Assembly: GCA_009829735.1 (NCBI GenBank)
Contig: CM020620.1
Span: 23,534,020-23,598,019, forward strand
Length of the DNA: 64,000 bases
Direction of reading: 5' to 3'
DNA from: Pyropia yezoensis
Taxonomy: Eukaryota; Rhodophyta; Bangiophyceae; Bangiales; Bangiaceae
A program made the translations under genes and the position numbers. Within the stretch, counting starts at the first letter, position 1. Every line of letters begins with the position of its first letter. Positions 46,301 to 59,188 of this stretch are shown one piece after another. The notes under the pieces are model-generated. The model made no database searches. It was given only the letters and a program-made list of their open reading frames with translations, and was not told the DNA's origin.

Positions 46301-46934
46301 GGATAGCTGCCTACGGCCCTCCTGACTCCGTCTTAACAGACAATGGCCCCCAGTTTGCATCCCTGTTCTTCCAAGGAGTCTGTGACCTGATGGGCATCAA
46401 GAACTTGTACACCACGACGTACCACCCGCAAACGAACGGCCAGGTGGAACGATTCAACCGGACCCTAGTAGACATGCTACGGCAGTACGTGGAGGAGCAC
46501 CAAGAAAACTGGGATGAGCTCCTGGCTGTCCTCACGCTAGCCTACAACTCCCGAGCTCACCGGACAACGGGGGGTCGCTCCACTCGACTTTGTCACCCCA
46601 AGGCGGCTGACCAACTTCTCCCTGGAAAGAATACCAGACGGTCTCCAGCCTGCATTGAAGTCAGGTCCCATGGCCAAGGATGAGTTCCTGGAACAACTGA
46701 AGCTCCTGCTCCCCAGAGTGAAGGAGTCAATCTCAAAGACCAGGAGCGATACAAGCGGGACTGTGACAAGGGAGTCAGGAAAAGAACAAGGAACTGGGTG
46801 GTGGCGACTGGGTTTTTGTGGACAACCATAGCAAGACCCGGGGAAGCTGGACTCGAAGACGGATGGACCTTATGAGATCCTGAATACGGACGGTTGGACC
46901 TTTTCTTCTAGACGTGGATGGCTCCCCGTACGCG
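43369..46934 (+). pseudogene. pol: pol of family II copy IIa, running into gap 2
   Basis: Protease DTGA at about 43471, RT about 44340-45000 with YLDD at 44836-44847, RNase H about 45220-45640, integrase zinc-binding region about 45950-46085, and integrase core about 46140-46460 with TNGQVERFNRT. Everything after the GPY/F-like region is lost in the gap. The body is almost identical to 55229-58796, differing mostly by single bases in homopolymers, which become denser toward the gap. Broken in a few places. Confidence 0.87.
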
Positions 46935-47434
46935 NNNNNNNNNNNNNNNNNNNNNNNNNNNNNNNNNNNNNNNNNNNNNNNNNNNNNNNNNNNNNNNNNN
47001 NNNNNNNNNNNNNNNNNNNNNNNNNNNNNNNNNNNNNNNNNNNNNNNNNNNNNNNNNNNNNNNNNNNNNNNNNNNNNNNNNNNNNNNNNNNNNNNNNNNN
47101 NNNNNNNNNNNNNNNNNNNNNNNNNNNNNNNNNNNNNNNNNNNNNNNNNNNNNNNNNNNNNNNNNNNNNNNNNNNNNNNNNNNNNNNNNNNNNNNNNNNN
47201 NNNNNNNNNNNNNNNNNNNNNNNNNNNNNNNNNNNNNNNNNNNNNNNNNNNNNNNNNNNNNNNNNNNNNNNNNNNNNNNNNNNNNNNNNNNNNNNNNNNN
47301 NNNNNNNNNNNNNNNNNNNNNNNNNNNNNNNNNNNNNNNNNNNNNNNNNNNNNNNNNNNNNNNNNNNNNNNNNNNNNNNNNNNNNNNNNNNNNNNNNNNN
47401 NNNNNNNNNNNNNNNNNNNNNNNNNNNNNNNNNN
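46935..47434. other. Assembly gap, 500 N
   Basis: Exactly 500 unknown bases. The left side ends in family II integrase; the right side starts in unrelated sequence ahead of a family III LTR, so contig order here is not proven. Confidence 0.98.
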
Positions 47435-47541
47435 ATGTTTGCTGGATTCACTGCACCTGGAAAGAGAAAAAAGCTCTGCAGCTTGCTCTCGTTATGCCCG
47501 ATCCGGACGTCAACAAACCAGAGAAAAGCTACATTAGATGA
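47435..47541. other. Unassigned 107 bp between gap and LTR-III
   Basis: An open plus frame ends MPDPDVNKPEKSYIR before a stop. It matches nothing I recognise and could be the tail of a gene or of another element. Confidence 0.35.
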
Positions 47542-48008
47542 TGTGGCAGAACTGGCCCCACGCAGGGGGGCAGAGCGTGCCATACTGGGACGGGGGACAA
47601 CTGGTCAGACCCGTTCCTCCGTTTGCGTTCGATCCCGAATTTCCCTGAGTCAGGGATACTTTGCTTGATAGTAAATCCAACATGGATTTGAGGGTTTTCT
47701 GCATTTTATCGTCTTGAATTTTCGTGTGGCCCGGTGAGCAGGTTCTGGGGTGGGAGATTCTGAGTGGCGAGATTGTGAGAGGACCCTGGGGGGATAAGGG
47801 GAGGGACAGCGGGCTTGGCCTCGTTTCCCCGTCCCGACCAGGAAACTGCTGGCCCACTCACCATGTTCTTGTTTACTATTGGGGGATTGCCCCACAACAG
47901 AGACATGTTGTGTGCGACATGCACTTCTTCCGATTTCACCGACACGGGAGGCAGCCCTTGTGCACCACCTCAACTTAAGTGCTGGGTGTTCGAGTGGTTC
48001 TTGCCACA
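47542..48008 (+). repeat. LTR-III, 5' LTR of a family III element
   Basis: Starts TGTGGCA and ends TGCCACA, a perfect 7-base inverted pair, and is followed two bases later by the same PBS as families I and II. 467 bases, less GC-rich than LTR-I and LTR-II. No second copy in the window, so the left edge rests on the inverted ends alone. Confidence 0.75.
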
Positions 48009-48010
48009 TT

Positions 48011-48027
48011 TGGTGGAGCAGCAGGGG
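48011..48027 (+). other. Primer-binding site, family III
   Basis: TGGTGGAGCAGCAGGGG, two bases after the LTR. Confidence 0.8.
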
Positions 48028-48128
48028 ACAGAGAGGTAAACTTTACCTCCGGGTGCACCCGGGTGTAGGGGCCCTCTGTCTCAGAGGAACGGTGGTCTTG
48101 GACTGTGTCGTACGGGTCGTTAGCCAAC

Positions 48129-49820
48129 ATGGCTGGATCGGACCCCCCGTCGTCCGGGGAGTACACGGGTGACGCACGTACTCCAGAGCCTTAGAATACT
48201 GCTGAGACACAGGTAGGTGTACCTGGGGTCGCAGAGGGACTGGAGGTCCCTCAAGCCAGCAGGACTGGGAGTACGGGCGGGCAACTGGCCACCGCGACTC
48301 AGTCGGGAGTTCATTCGGGTGACACCCCGATGATAGTGGACCGAAGTCCGTCCTCCTGGTGGTACGCTCAACGGGAACGTCCAAGGTGAGAGGACTGTCC
48401 CCGCGGGATCCACTCGGGTTGGAGCCAACTTTGCATGGAGCAATCGCCAACTAGGCTTTCGGAGAACGGCGGACCTCCATTGGTCGGTGATGGGCTCGCG
48501 CCATTGCCCTCGGTTGAGACCCCTGGGGGTCGTGGTCTCCCCTCAGGTCGACTCCCGGAGGCTGACCGAGACTCAACTGGAGTCGAGAACCCTCTCCTGC
48601 CGGAAACTGCCGGTCGGAGGCGACCGATGTGTTGCGGCAGGCTTTGTCGGAACTGGTGGTTGCGATGACGAATACCTTTTTAAATCAGATTGTGGCGAGT
48701 TTGCCACATGGTCTCAATGTCCAAACCGGAGTGGGGCTCTCGAGCCCGCAGACGCAGTGAACACTTCACCCTACGCCTGTATCGGGGCGTCCCGAACAGG
48801 GACCAACCCCTGTGACTTCCAACTTGGGAACCACGGGGACGTCAGCAGGTCGAACGCCGAATACAGGGGCGTCTCCTGTAGAGATATCGGGGGTTACACC
48901 CAGCCCGCCGGTGCTGACGGCAGAGACGGGTCAGTTCACCCCTTTGCCCCAGCGGCTGTTTCCTCAACGTGAGGTGCCGCCCAAGATCCAGGTAGCCAAT
49001 CCGGTCTAACGGGGTATCTTTGACTGTAAGGCCTTCGCCCTGAACAACAAGTCAGTGGCGTATGGCCCTGTTCAGGCCCGAGTAATGGGCCGTGCCAAGA
49101 AGAATGTAACTCACTCTTTTGGGCGCAAAGCAGAGTGGGATGGAACTCCCCCCCTCCGTGTCTTCAAATTTCTGCATCGTTTTACAACAGCCTGTGACGA
49201 CAATGCCATAAGTGAAGGCATGGCTTTCTACATGCTACAGGAATTCACGAAGGGCGATCTACGGACGGAAATTATGTCCGTCATGCCCAGTTCCTCAAGT
49301 GGAAGAGCTGGTGAGTTGACGTCCTACCTAGAGCTCATCAACTGGTTGATGAGCGCTATGGTTGATGAAGCCGAGTTAGCTTTTCAAGTCGAGGAGTTTA
49401 CGCAAGCGCACCAGGAGGAGAATGAGAACGAGTTGTCATTCGCGGACCGAGTCCGTAAGCTTTACGATCTCTGTGGCTTTCTTCACCCACAAGCTGTGGT
49501 GAAGAGTCGCTTTGTGAAAGGTCTCCATTGGTCGGTCTGTATGGAGACCCGGGAGCATAATACCTCCCGGGCGACACTGGCCTAGTTGGTCAGGTTTGCC
49601 TACCGCAGAGGGGAGGCTTACCGCAAGCTGCAAGATGAGCAACGCCAGGAACGGCAGGCCGAGTTGGCCAAGAGAGAGAGAGGAGACTCGCAAAGCCAAA
49701 GAGCTACGAGAGGCACGCCGGATCCGTAAGGATAAGATGGCAGCCGCAGTGGGAACTTCCCAAGGCAGCCTCTCGGGTTCCCAAGTCGGGAAGACCCTCC
49801 CGGGCGTAGCGTAATGGGAC
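48129..49820 (+). pseudogene. gag: gag of family III, decayed
   Basis: The ATG at 48129 shares the CCAACATGGCT context of family II gag. The recognisable part is the capsid-like core (about 49021-49585), collinear with family II: a lysine/arginine patch, then LRVFKFLHRFTTACDDNAISEG, a MLQEF block, and ELINWLMSAMVDEAE matching the EAVNWLLSNYADADS block. Then comes a charged E/R/K-rich stretch. No zinc knuckle is visible. Broken in several places. Confidence 0.65.
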
Positions 49821-50450
49821 CCAGGTTCCCGAAACCACAAGCCACAAACACACACACAGAGAACACAGTCCGAAGCCCAGGAAGGAACTGGTATGAGCCC
49901 TTGCTGGTCCACTGGCCCGCCACGATACGAGGCGAATGTAAACAGGACAAAAGCCCGAGGGAGAAGGAACCCAAAGCACTGTTGATTTTATGAGATGGCC
50001 CCGGGGAGAACCCCGGAGCACCCCTCAAGAACCTCCCCCCCTGGCCCCTCCAGGGGCTCAGAGCGAGGCCCCCAGAGGGTGCCCCCAGCGGGCCAAGTGC
50101 CAGCAAGGCATCGGCCGCTCACCGGGCCAACACACGAAAAGAAAGCGAAATCCCCCCACACGCAAATGTCAATCCCAAAAAAAAACCCAGTGGGAAAAAG
50201 GGGAAAGACACGAAATCACGCAAGGAAAATAAATGCGAAAAATCAAGCAAATAACCCGAAGGTCAGTATGCCCCCAACCGGGCACGTCCTCCACTCCGGG
50301 GGACCAATCAGGGCACCGGGCGTGTCCCCACTGCCCCGGGCCACCGATGCAGGGATCCCAAGCCAGCGCGTGGTTCCACGTAACGCTGCCAGCCGGGTCC
50401 CAAGTCAGCCTCCCGGGTCCCAACGGTACCTGAGGGCCACAACGCCACAC
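49821..50450. other. Unassigned stretch between family III gag and family I fragment
   Basis: No protein domain and no repeat that I can place. It includes an A-rich patch (about 50160-50250). It may be degraded family III interior. The left edge of the next fragment is soft, at about 50450. Confidence 0.35.
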
Positions 50451-52558
50451 CGGGGTCGACCCCGTTGCAGCTACCCACGGAAAACCCCCGGACACGGCGG
50501 GTTATGGATCCGAATCGTCAGCCGAGTTGGAACGGAATCACACGGAGCGCTACGCTCGGAGTACCCGGAGCAGACTCCGCGGACATGGCCCGGCGGATAC
50601 TTACGCCGGGGCAGAGTCGGCTATGGGGGGGGGCGGTACCCTATCGCAGTACCCCCACGACGGAGGAAGCCATGCAACTCGGGTACCCGAGGTGTCGACG
50701 CCGGGAGTACCAGTTTGACTGGTGCAAGCTATACCAGCGCAGGTTACTGGGAGCTTACTGACGCGATTGGAGTCTGATGAGTTTACTCACAAACTGGCCA
50801 AGCGACTGGATATCCAGGACGCGGACACGGAGATTGTCAACGAAGTCTTCCGGTCGGTACTGACTCAGAAACGGTATCGTTTGGAAGACCGCTCCACTAC
50901 CGTATCGGACTCGATGCATTCTACCTTGTATCGAGCGATCCGCTCTATGCAGACCCTGATGAAGGGAGTCCCTATGTTCGGGGGCTCGAACGGACGCTCG
51001 TTGGCTGTCATTGGCTTCCTGACCAGCTTCAAGGCAGCCGCAGACATGGCACTCGTTAACGAGGGGCTAGCCCTGGAGATCCTCCCGTTCTTTGTTGATG
51101 AACGGTTATGGGGCATCCTTGCCCAGGCATCCCCGATGCCGGGAATGAGGGTCGCAGCCACCCCCATGGATTACCGTGGTATTCTAAAGGAGCTGCTGAG
51201 CAGCTACCTCAGTGGGGACAAGTGCGAAGACCACTACCGGGCCCTTCGCACCGGCACCGCCCAGTCCTGGGAGGATGACGAGATGTTCGGACGCCAGATC
51301 CAAGAGCTCGACTACGAGCTGGGGAAGCTCCTCGAGAAGGGGAGCTCCGGGCCATCCTGTTCGCAGGAGTAGCCAACTACGTGCGGATATACGCACGGGG
51401 AGCCAATACGGCTCGGACGAACTTCAGTCGGCTGATGCACATGTGCAAGTCCCTGGGGGACGCCTACCGGGTGCTGCACCCGGAGTGTGCCTTAGCCCCG
51501 AAACCCAAAGGTGAGGGGAGCAAGCTCAATCTTACCCCGGTACCGAGTCAAGAGAAGGTGGAACGCAAGGCCGCACCAGTACTGGTGGCAACCGAGTACG
51601 CCCCCATGGATGAGAACGAACCCCTGGTCGACCAACAGGGCCGCCTGTTGCTACCGGCTACGCCGGTGATTGATGAACAAGGTTCGGTAGCGTACATCGC
51701 CCCGGTTGGGACCCAGCTCCAGGTCAACGAGGGTGCGGGTCGTCGTGTCCCGAATGTGCGGACTACGGGGTACTCCCCGGTTACTGGCAACCCACATCAA
51801 CCCTTGCCAACATAGGCGGTGCGTACGGAGGCACCTCCGCAGATCGCGGGAAGGACCAACCGGTTGGGGTAGTCCATGTTCCGTTTGGCACTAGGACCCA
51901 AGGCCTACAAGGGGGCAGGCACTCGCGCGCCCGAGGCAGGCAACCGGACCTATGGAGCCACCTCGACGCGGACCCCGGGACGACCGGTACTTCCGGATGT
52001 ATGTTGTGCGGAGACCCCCAACACTGGGGTGTCCTCATGCCCGCTCATCCCGGAGGAGTCTTGACGGGCAGCGGCGCAACGCAAGGCATCCATTGGGGGT
52101 ATCCCGCCAGAGCACCAGCACCGTGTCGGCAGCAAGCTCCAGGGGGAGTACTGGCAGTCGAGGAGGCACCTCCTCTCCTGGATATCCCGGAAGACAGTAC
52201 CCGGCCAAGGGGCGGAATCGAGTAAGAAGAAGGGCGATACGGGGTCGCTCGTGCAACCCTAACAAGCCACCCTGGACTGCCGCGGGGAAAGCTCCACGGA
52301 GAGTGCGGTTGAGCCGGCGCCGCATCAATCCCCGGGTACACCATCCGGCCCAGACGACACGACGTCAGGGGAATGATGACCAACCTCCAAGAAAGGGAGG
52401 CGAGGACGGGAAGCCCCGTCACATTGAACCAGCCAAGGGCACTGTCCAGGACGCCCGAGCTACACCGGATATCGGTGTAGGCCACGTACTGTTCACCTTG
52501 AAGAACTTCAAGGTCTCAGCCGCACTGGGGGTTGACCCTCAGTCGACCCGATCGTATT
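50451..52558 (+). mobile_element. Family I fragment, copy 4 (gag to protease start)
   Basis: Diverged homologue of family I gag (equivalent to about 5170-6940 of copy 2) including the capsid-like core (about 50780-51390) and a knuckle region CMLCGDPQHW at about 51998, then the leader of pol up to just before the protease motif. There the LTR-II at 52559 begins. It differs from copies 2 and 3 by several percent, so it is an older insertion. Broken in several places. Confidence 0.8.
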
Positions 52559-53130
52559 TGTAGCATCCCTGGCCCCGACTTGGCGCCGACCCGGGACTAC
52601 AACCAGAGGGCACCAGGTGCCAGAACACGCCCGCCGTGTGGTGATGGTTGGCGGCCGTGGCCCGTGCCCGGCACTGGGATGCGGTGGACTACGCTATCCA
52701 CACGTGAGAGAGGGATTCATGATGGGTTTTTTGCATACTTGTGAGGGACTTGATTTGAGAGAAATTGAGTGTGAGATTAGTGAGTGGGAATAGAATTAGT
52801 AGTGATAGTGGCCCCCGACCTGACGAGGTTAGACTCGGGTCGGGGCCACTCGGGGTTATGGGGGGGCTACCTGGCCAACGTGCCGAGGCTCCCCAGATGC
52901 ACGTTAAGAGGGACAGCGAGGCGCCCTTGGCCCGCGCCCCTCAGGAAAAAGACAACTGCGCGTTTGCTTTCCTCTTCCCCGTGTGCACTACCGTGCGTAT
53001 CTGTTTGCTCTGCGAGCAGGCACGTGAGGCAACAGGCATACCATTCTCGTAGTTCCCCTTTCTGTGTTACCTGTCCCTTTCCCCCAAGGGATATTGACAC
53101 GTGTCTGAGAGGATCGAGTTTTATACCACA
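52559..53130 (+). repeat. LTR-II, 5' LTR of copy IIb
   Basis: Matches 40698-41268 almost base for base (a T-run and a few C/G-run length differences). It abuts family I copy 4 on the left. The matching right flank of that family I site is not found in the window. Confidence 0.9.
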
Positions 53131-53134
53131 TATT

Positions 53135-53151
53135 TGGTGGAGCAGCAGGGG
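53135..53151 (+). other. Primer-binding site, copy IIb
   Basis: TGGTGGAGCAGCAGGGG, four bases after the LTR. Confidence 0.8.
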
Positions 53152-53340
53152 ATGATTGGAGTGTTTGAGAGAGACATTTGGGAGCAGCGGTTGGTTGTTC
53201 CTGATCTGTCTTTTTCTGTGGTTTGGGAATTATTTGCACCCGTTCACGGGAATCCCAGTCCTGGCTCTCCAACACCTCTCTTGTGGTCTGGCGATCTTTG
53301 GACACGCAGGCAACTGGACTGTGGCTGTCAAGAGACCAAC

Positions 53341-55100
53341 ATGGCTACCCTTCCTGGCACGACGGTGCCCGAAGGGTAGACCCCGCGTCCCTTGATGCAT
53401 CCCTGGTCACCGCGGGGGACGGTGTCCAACCCGGCGTTCTCCCTACGGGTGAAGCAGACCTGGGTGTGACATCCGGTAGCGGACTGGAGTCCACAGGCGG
53501 CCAAGCACCACCTGCTCCCGTTCCTCCGGCTGTTCCTCCTGTGGGAGCCACCCCGGGGTCAACGGCGTTTGAGTCCGCTCGCAGCAGACGTCTCCCTCCT
53601 GTCGGTTCTACTCCTCAACCTCCAGGGATAGCCCTGGTGTGTTTACTCCTGGACCCACACATGGCAGCTGGGTGTATACACCTCTTCCTGTGGGCACTGG
53701 CGATGCCAGAGGCACCGTTGTGACTGGTTCTACGGGTCTTCCTGAGACTTCGACTCCTGGGACCGGCCAAGCTTTTCCTCCCCTTGCATCCTATGGGGCG
53801 GGGAGCTCCAAGACCGGTAACCGGAGCAGCCGTAGGCGTCGGCGTCATCGCCGTCGCTCTAGCACCAGCGAGACCAGTTCCTCCAGCTCTGAGGAGGGAT
53901 ATGATTGGGATGCATCTCCCGGTCCCACCCGGCGCAGGCTAGTCGAGTTTGACTTCCCTGCCCACCAAGTGGGAGATGCCACCCTGAACAAGGTCACGTA
54001 TTGGGGTAACTACCGGCTGGGAACCAAGACCAAGGTTACACCCGCAAGATGGCCAAGAAGATGGCGTCCCTGAACCGGCGAATGCAGCCGAGCTTCGGGG
54101 GACATCCTAAGTTTTTCCGGGAAGAGACCGGCGCTTATCTTTGCCTTCCTGCGCCGGTTTGTCAAGGCATGCAATGACAACGATGTGTCCGAGGGCAAGG
54201 CTCTCTACCTCCTGGTTAACTTCATGACCGGAGAAGCGGAACAGCGGTTTGCAGAGGTTCTACCAGACTCTGCCGGACACATTGTCGGACGTACCGTCGC
54301 GAGTTATCCGGAGGCGGTCAACTGGCTCCTGTCCAACTACGCTGACGCGGACTCTCTGCGTAAAGCAGTCGGCAGGCTGAACCGGGCAACCATGGAAAGA
54401 CAAGAGACTCCAGAGGCGTTCGCCCGTCGTGTCCGGGAGATGAGCGATGCTTGTGGCAACGTTTACCCTGAGGACAGGCCTCAAGATGATCTTCTCGGAA
54501 GGGCTTCCTGAATATCTTCAAGTGAATGCGGAGAACTACAACCAGGAACATCAAGAACATACCTTCTAGCAGTTGATGGCCTACACCCAGGGCAAGTACC
54601 GGCAAGCCAGGGCCCTCCAAGCTCCCATGGTATCAACTCCCAAGCCGTTGTCGCGAGTTCGACCCGGACCCGACAAGTATAAGGGAGGTGATAGCCCTGT
54701 ACCGGTACTCGCAGTTGGCGAGGCCTCACCCATGGGGTCAGGGGACAAGTGGGGCGGCTTCGCTTCTAAGGAGCAACCATCCCTGGTCGCCCCCAAGCAA
54801 GTCAAGAACCAGCGGTTCCGGTCTTGTTGGCTGTGCCAGAGGGAGGATCACATGTCCTACCAGTGCCCGACCATTCCCAAGGACCTTCAGGAGAAACTCA
54901 AGCGTCAAGGACTGGTGTTTGCAAAGGCGGTCAACTGGGCTGACCGGCGGGCACCCTCCAAGATGAACAAGGCACAGGTACATGCAATCCGAGTGGCAAC
55001 CTTACAGAGCGTCACGGAGGCTCTGGCAAGGGAAGCTCCTACGGACTTCGACCTGCAGACCGAAACCTCTAAGGACTCCTCGGACCCGGGAAACGAGTAG
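53341..55100 (+). pseudogene. gag: gag of family II copy IIb
   Basis: Same start, arginine/serine patch, capsid-like core (about 53990-54560) and CCHC knuckle (about 54825-54866) as copy IIa. It differs by single-base length changes in homopolymers, giving about four or five breaks. Since they fall in runs, some may be consensus errors. Confidence 0.82.
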
Positions 55101-55228
55101 GGCAGGCGCTCTCCCCAAGTGTCTTCCCGAACCTCCGACAGTAGGGTACTTCTACCCGTTCTCACCTTGCGTGCCGGGAGAAAGGACGGCGGTTACCTGC
55201 TCAACCGGTAGCTGCCTGGACACCCTGT

Positions 55229-58200
55229 GTGTTCAAGGGGACATTGCTCGTCCTGCGTAAAGAAAACCTCAAGATTAATGCTCGTATGCGTGTGGGGGAT
55301 AGCCTCCCCCAAGCTGTTACGCCGGTGGTTGACACGGGAGCCGGACCAAGCGTCATCACTGAGAACCCGTTACCTCCGGGCTGGCGTCGACATGCCTGGA
55401 GAGCGCCTACCCGGACCCATATCGTCGACGCTTCGGGTCAAACCCTACGACCGCTTGGCCGTCTTCCTGTCGCCATCTATGTCAACAATGAACCAATGCT
55501 TTTTTCCCTTTCTAGTAGTCAAGACCCTATCAGTCCCCCTCATCCTAGGCTGGGACTTCCAGACGCAGCATGTCAAGAGCATCCTACCCGGAGAAGGGAA
55601 GGTCCAGTTCAACCATGGGTTTGTGTCACCGGTATTGGAGCATCTGGACGCCAAGGTTCGTGTAGCCAAGAACAAGAGGGAACGCATCCCACCCTCTACC
55701 TTGACTCTCTTCAAACCGGTGCTCCTACCTCCTCGCTCCGAGACCAAGGTTCAAGTAACGACCCGGATTGCAGGTCAATGCCTGATCTACGGACGTAAGG
55801 AATTTCTGGCGAAACACCGGTTATACTTGGCCCACGGACATCACAAGAAGGTAGAAAGGCACACTCCGTTCTCGGTGCTGATCGTCAACGTGAGCCGGAA
55901 GCCAAGCACCCTCGCCAAGGGCACCCGAGTTGGTACAGCAGAGCCTTACCGGGGGTCCGCCCGTGCTATGAGCAAGGAAGACCTCCTGAACCTGCAACAA
56001 GAGCTGGCATCCAACTTGACGGCCTTAGACGTACCTCCGAAACAAGAGCAGGCTGGCAGCGCTACTCCGGAGCCCGAACAAGCACCACCCGGGGTGCCGA
56101 AGGTCAAACAAGAAAATGTCCCTCCCGACTTGAAGGAGGCACTGGAGAAGCTTCTCCAGGAATATCGGCACCTGTGGTCGGAGAGCTGGGCAAGATGGAC
56201 GCCACTCTACACCGGATTCAACTCAAACCGGAAGCTAAGCCAGTGCACATGCAACCATATCGGGCCGGACCTCATCGCCGGGATGAGATTGAGAAGCAGG
56301 TTAACAAGATGCTCAAGATGGATGTTATCGAGCCGTCGGATGGCGAGTGGGCTTTCCCGGTGGTAGTCGTCCCGAAACCTGGCGGTCACTTCCGTTTCTG
56401 CGTTGACTACCGGCGCCTGAACGAGATGACAGTCAAGGACGTATACCCGATACCCCGGATGGATGATTGCCTCGACTTTCTTGGTGATGCCACCCTCTTC
56501 TCGACGCTGGATTGTAATGCCGGTAACTGGCAGATCCCTCTGGCTGACGAAGACAAGGACAAGACCACCTTCACGTGCCACCTGGGACTATTCCGGTGCA
56601 AGCGTCTTCCTTTTGGTCTCACCAATGCTCCAGCGACCTTCCAAAGAGCCATCGACATCATCCTGTCGGGGCTAAGGTGGAGAACATGTTTGGTCTACCT
56701 GGACGACATTATCGTTTTCTCCAAGACCCCAGCGGAACACCTGGAGCACCTTCGAGAGGTACTGGCCCTCCTGTCCAAGGCTGGAGTTACCCTCAAGGCC
56801 GAGAAGTGCCACCTGTTTGAGACTGAGGTGGAGTACCTGGGGCACGTGCTGAGTCCGGGGGAGCTCCGAGTCAATGAGAAGAACATCAAGGCCCTCCGGC
56901 ATGCACGGCAACCCAAAACCCAGACGGAACTCAAGAGCTTCCTGGGTATGTGCAACGTCTATCGCCGGTTCGTACGGGACTATGCTATGATTGCCCGGCC
57001 ACTGACCAAGCTTACCAGCAAGAAGCTTCCCGCACAACTCCCGGTGTTCGACGAGAAGCAGACCGCGGCCTTCGAAGAGCTCAAGAAGCGCCTGACCACC
57101 ACTCCAGTACTGGCGTTACCCAAGCGGGAGGGCCAGTTTGTTCTGGAGACGGATGCCTGTGGCGTCCAGGTGGGGTGCTCACTACTCCAACAGCAACCTG
57201 ATGGGCACTTCCTCCCGATAGGCTACTACAGTCGCGTCTTGACTCCAGCTGAGAAGAACTATTCCACGACCGAGCGCGAGTGCTTGGCAGTCGTCTGGGC
57301 TTGCTTCCTGTTACGGCCATATCTTGAAGGACAAGAGTTCCTCATCCGGACGGACCACGCCAGCCTAAGGTAGCTGCTATGTATGGACAGCAGTCAAGGA
57401 AGGGTCGCCCGGTGGCGCCTACGCCTTTCGGAGTTCAATTACAAGGTGTGCATTAGAGCAGGGAGGGAGCGCCACTGCGCCGACACCATGTCCCGGCTGG
57501 AGACTCCTGCAGCCGATACCGGTCCTATCCCGGAGGAAATACCTTGCTTCATCCTCCCGAATGTTGGACGTGGCTGGCATGCTCCCCTGTATGAGACACC
57601 TGAAGCTCATCAACCGGTGACCATTCACCGGATGCTGGAGGCACAACTGACGGATCCTCAATGCTTGGAGCTTCGCCACCAAATGGACCTGAACCGGAAC
57701 AGTCGTTTCTCCGAGTCTACGGACGGACTCCTGGTACGGGTGTCACCCTTCGATGGGGCCACTCAAGTCTACGTACCCCGGGGCCTACGAGCTGACATCC
57801 TACGCCTGGAGCACTCGTCTCCCCAGGCCGGACATCCTGGCATCAATCGGATGTATGCTTCAATGCGACGACATTACTACTGGGAAACCATGGCCAGCGA
57901 CGTCCATAAGCACCTGGAGGCTTGTGTTTCTTGTGCAAGGAACCGGTTGTCCCAGAGGAGGAAGACTTCTAAGCTACGCCTATTCCCGGCGGCGGAGCCC
58001 TTTGCAAGCTTAAGCATGGATATTCTGGGGCCCCTACCTGAAACATCCAGCGGCAACATATACCTGCTCATCATTTGTGACCGGCTCTCCAAGTTTACTC
58101 AAGCAATCCCGCTGAGGACCATCACGGCTCTGGATGTCACGTCAGCCTTCTGCGAGTACTGGATAGCTGCCTACGGCCCTCCTGACTCCGTCTTAACAGA

Positions 58201-59188
58201 CAATGGCCCCCAGTTTGCATCCCTGTTCTTCCAAGGAGTCTGTGACCTGATGGGCATCAAGAACTTGTACACCACGACGTACCACCCGCAAACGAACGGC
58301 CAGGTGGAACGATTCAACCGGACCCTAGTAGACATGCTACGGCAGTACGTGGAGGAGCACCAAGAAAACTGGGATGAGCTCCTGGCTGTCCTCACGCTAG
58401 CCTACAACTCCCGAGCTCACCGGACAACGGGGGTCGCTCCACTCGACTTTGTCACCCCAAGGCGGCTGACCAACTTCTCCCTGGAAAGAATACCAGACGG
58501 TCTCCAGCCTGCATTGAAGTCAGGTCCCATGGCCAAGGATGAGTTCCTGGAACAACTGAAGCTCCTGCTCCCCAGAGTGAAGGAGTCAATCTCAAAGACC
58601 CAGGAGCGATACAAGCGGGACTGTGACAAGGGAGTCCAGGAAAAGAACAAGGAACTGGGTGGTGGCGACTGGGTTTTTGTGGACAACCATAGCAAGACCC
58701 GGGGGAAGCTGGACTCGAAGACGGATGGACCTTATGAGATCCTGAATACGGACGGTTGGACCTTTCTTCTAGACGTGGATGGCTCCCCGTACCGCGTGAG
58801 CAGCGACCATGTCACCCGAGCTCCACCGCCAAGCAAACGGGACTTGACCCGGCGCAAGCGGGCCGCAGTACCCTGGCTATCCCAAGAAGAAGGCCGGGAG
58901 TATGTCTACGTCAAGTTTGTTGACCATGCCTGGAGAGACGGGCGCTTGTACCTGCGAGTACGCTGGTTCGGTTTTAACCCGGCAGATGATACCTGGGAAC
59001 CCTCAAACCGGCTACCCATCGCGGATGTCTGTGCCTACACGCGACGGAACGGGATAGAGGGCACTCCAGTGGCCAGAGCCGGCAAGATTCTGGAGTCGGA
59101 CTCGAAGGAGGACCAAGAGGATGGGGCCAACCAAGACCCTCGGGACGAGCCGAGTTCATCCGCAACGGATGCGGAACAAGAGGATTGA
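55229..59188 (+). pseudogene. pol: pol of family II copy IIb (protease to chromodomain)
   Basis: The only family II pol that reaches its end. Protease DTGA about 55331, RT YLDD 56696-56707, RNase H about 57080-57500, integrase zinc-binding region about 57810-57945, core about 58000-58320, and a GPY/F-like module about 58660-58800 (GDWVFVDNHSKTRG, DGPYEIL). A well-formed chromodomain lies at about 58900-59040 (YVYVKFVDHAWRDGRLYLRV then WFGFNPADDTWEPSNRL), with an acidic tail. The chromodomain is clearer than in family I. Broken in about three places. Confidence 0.88.
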
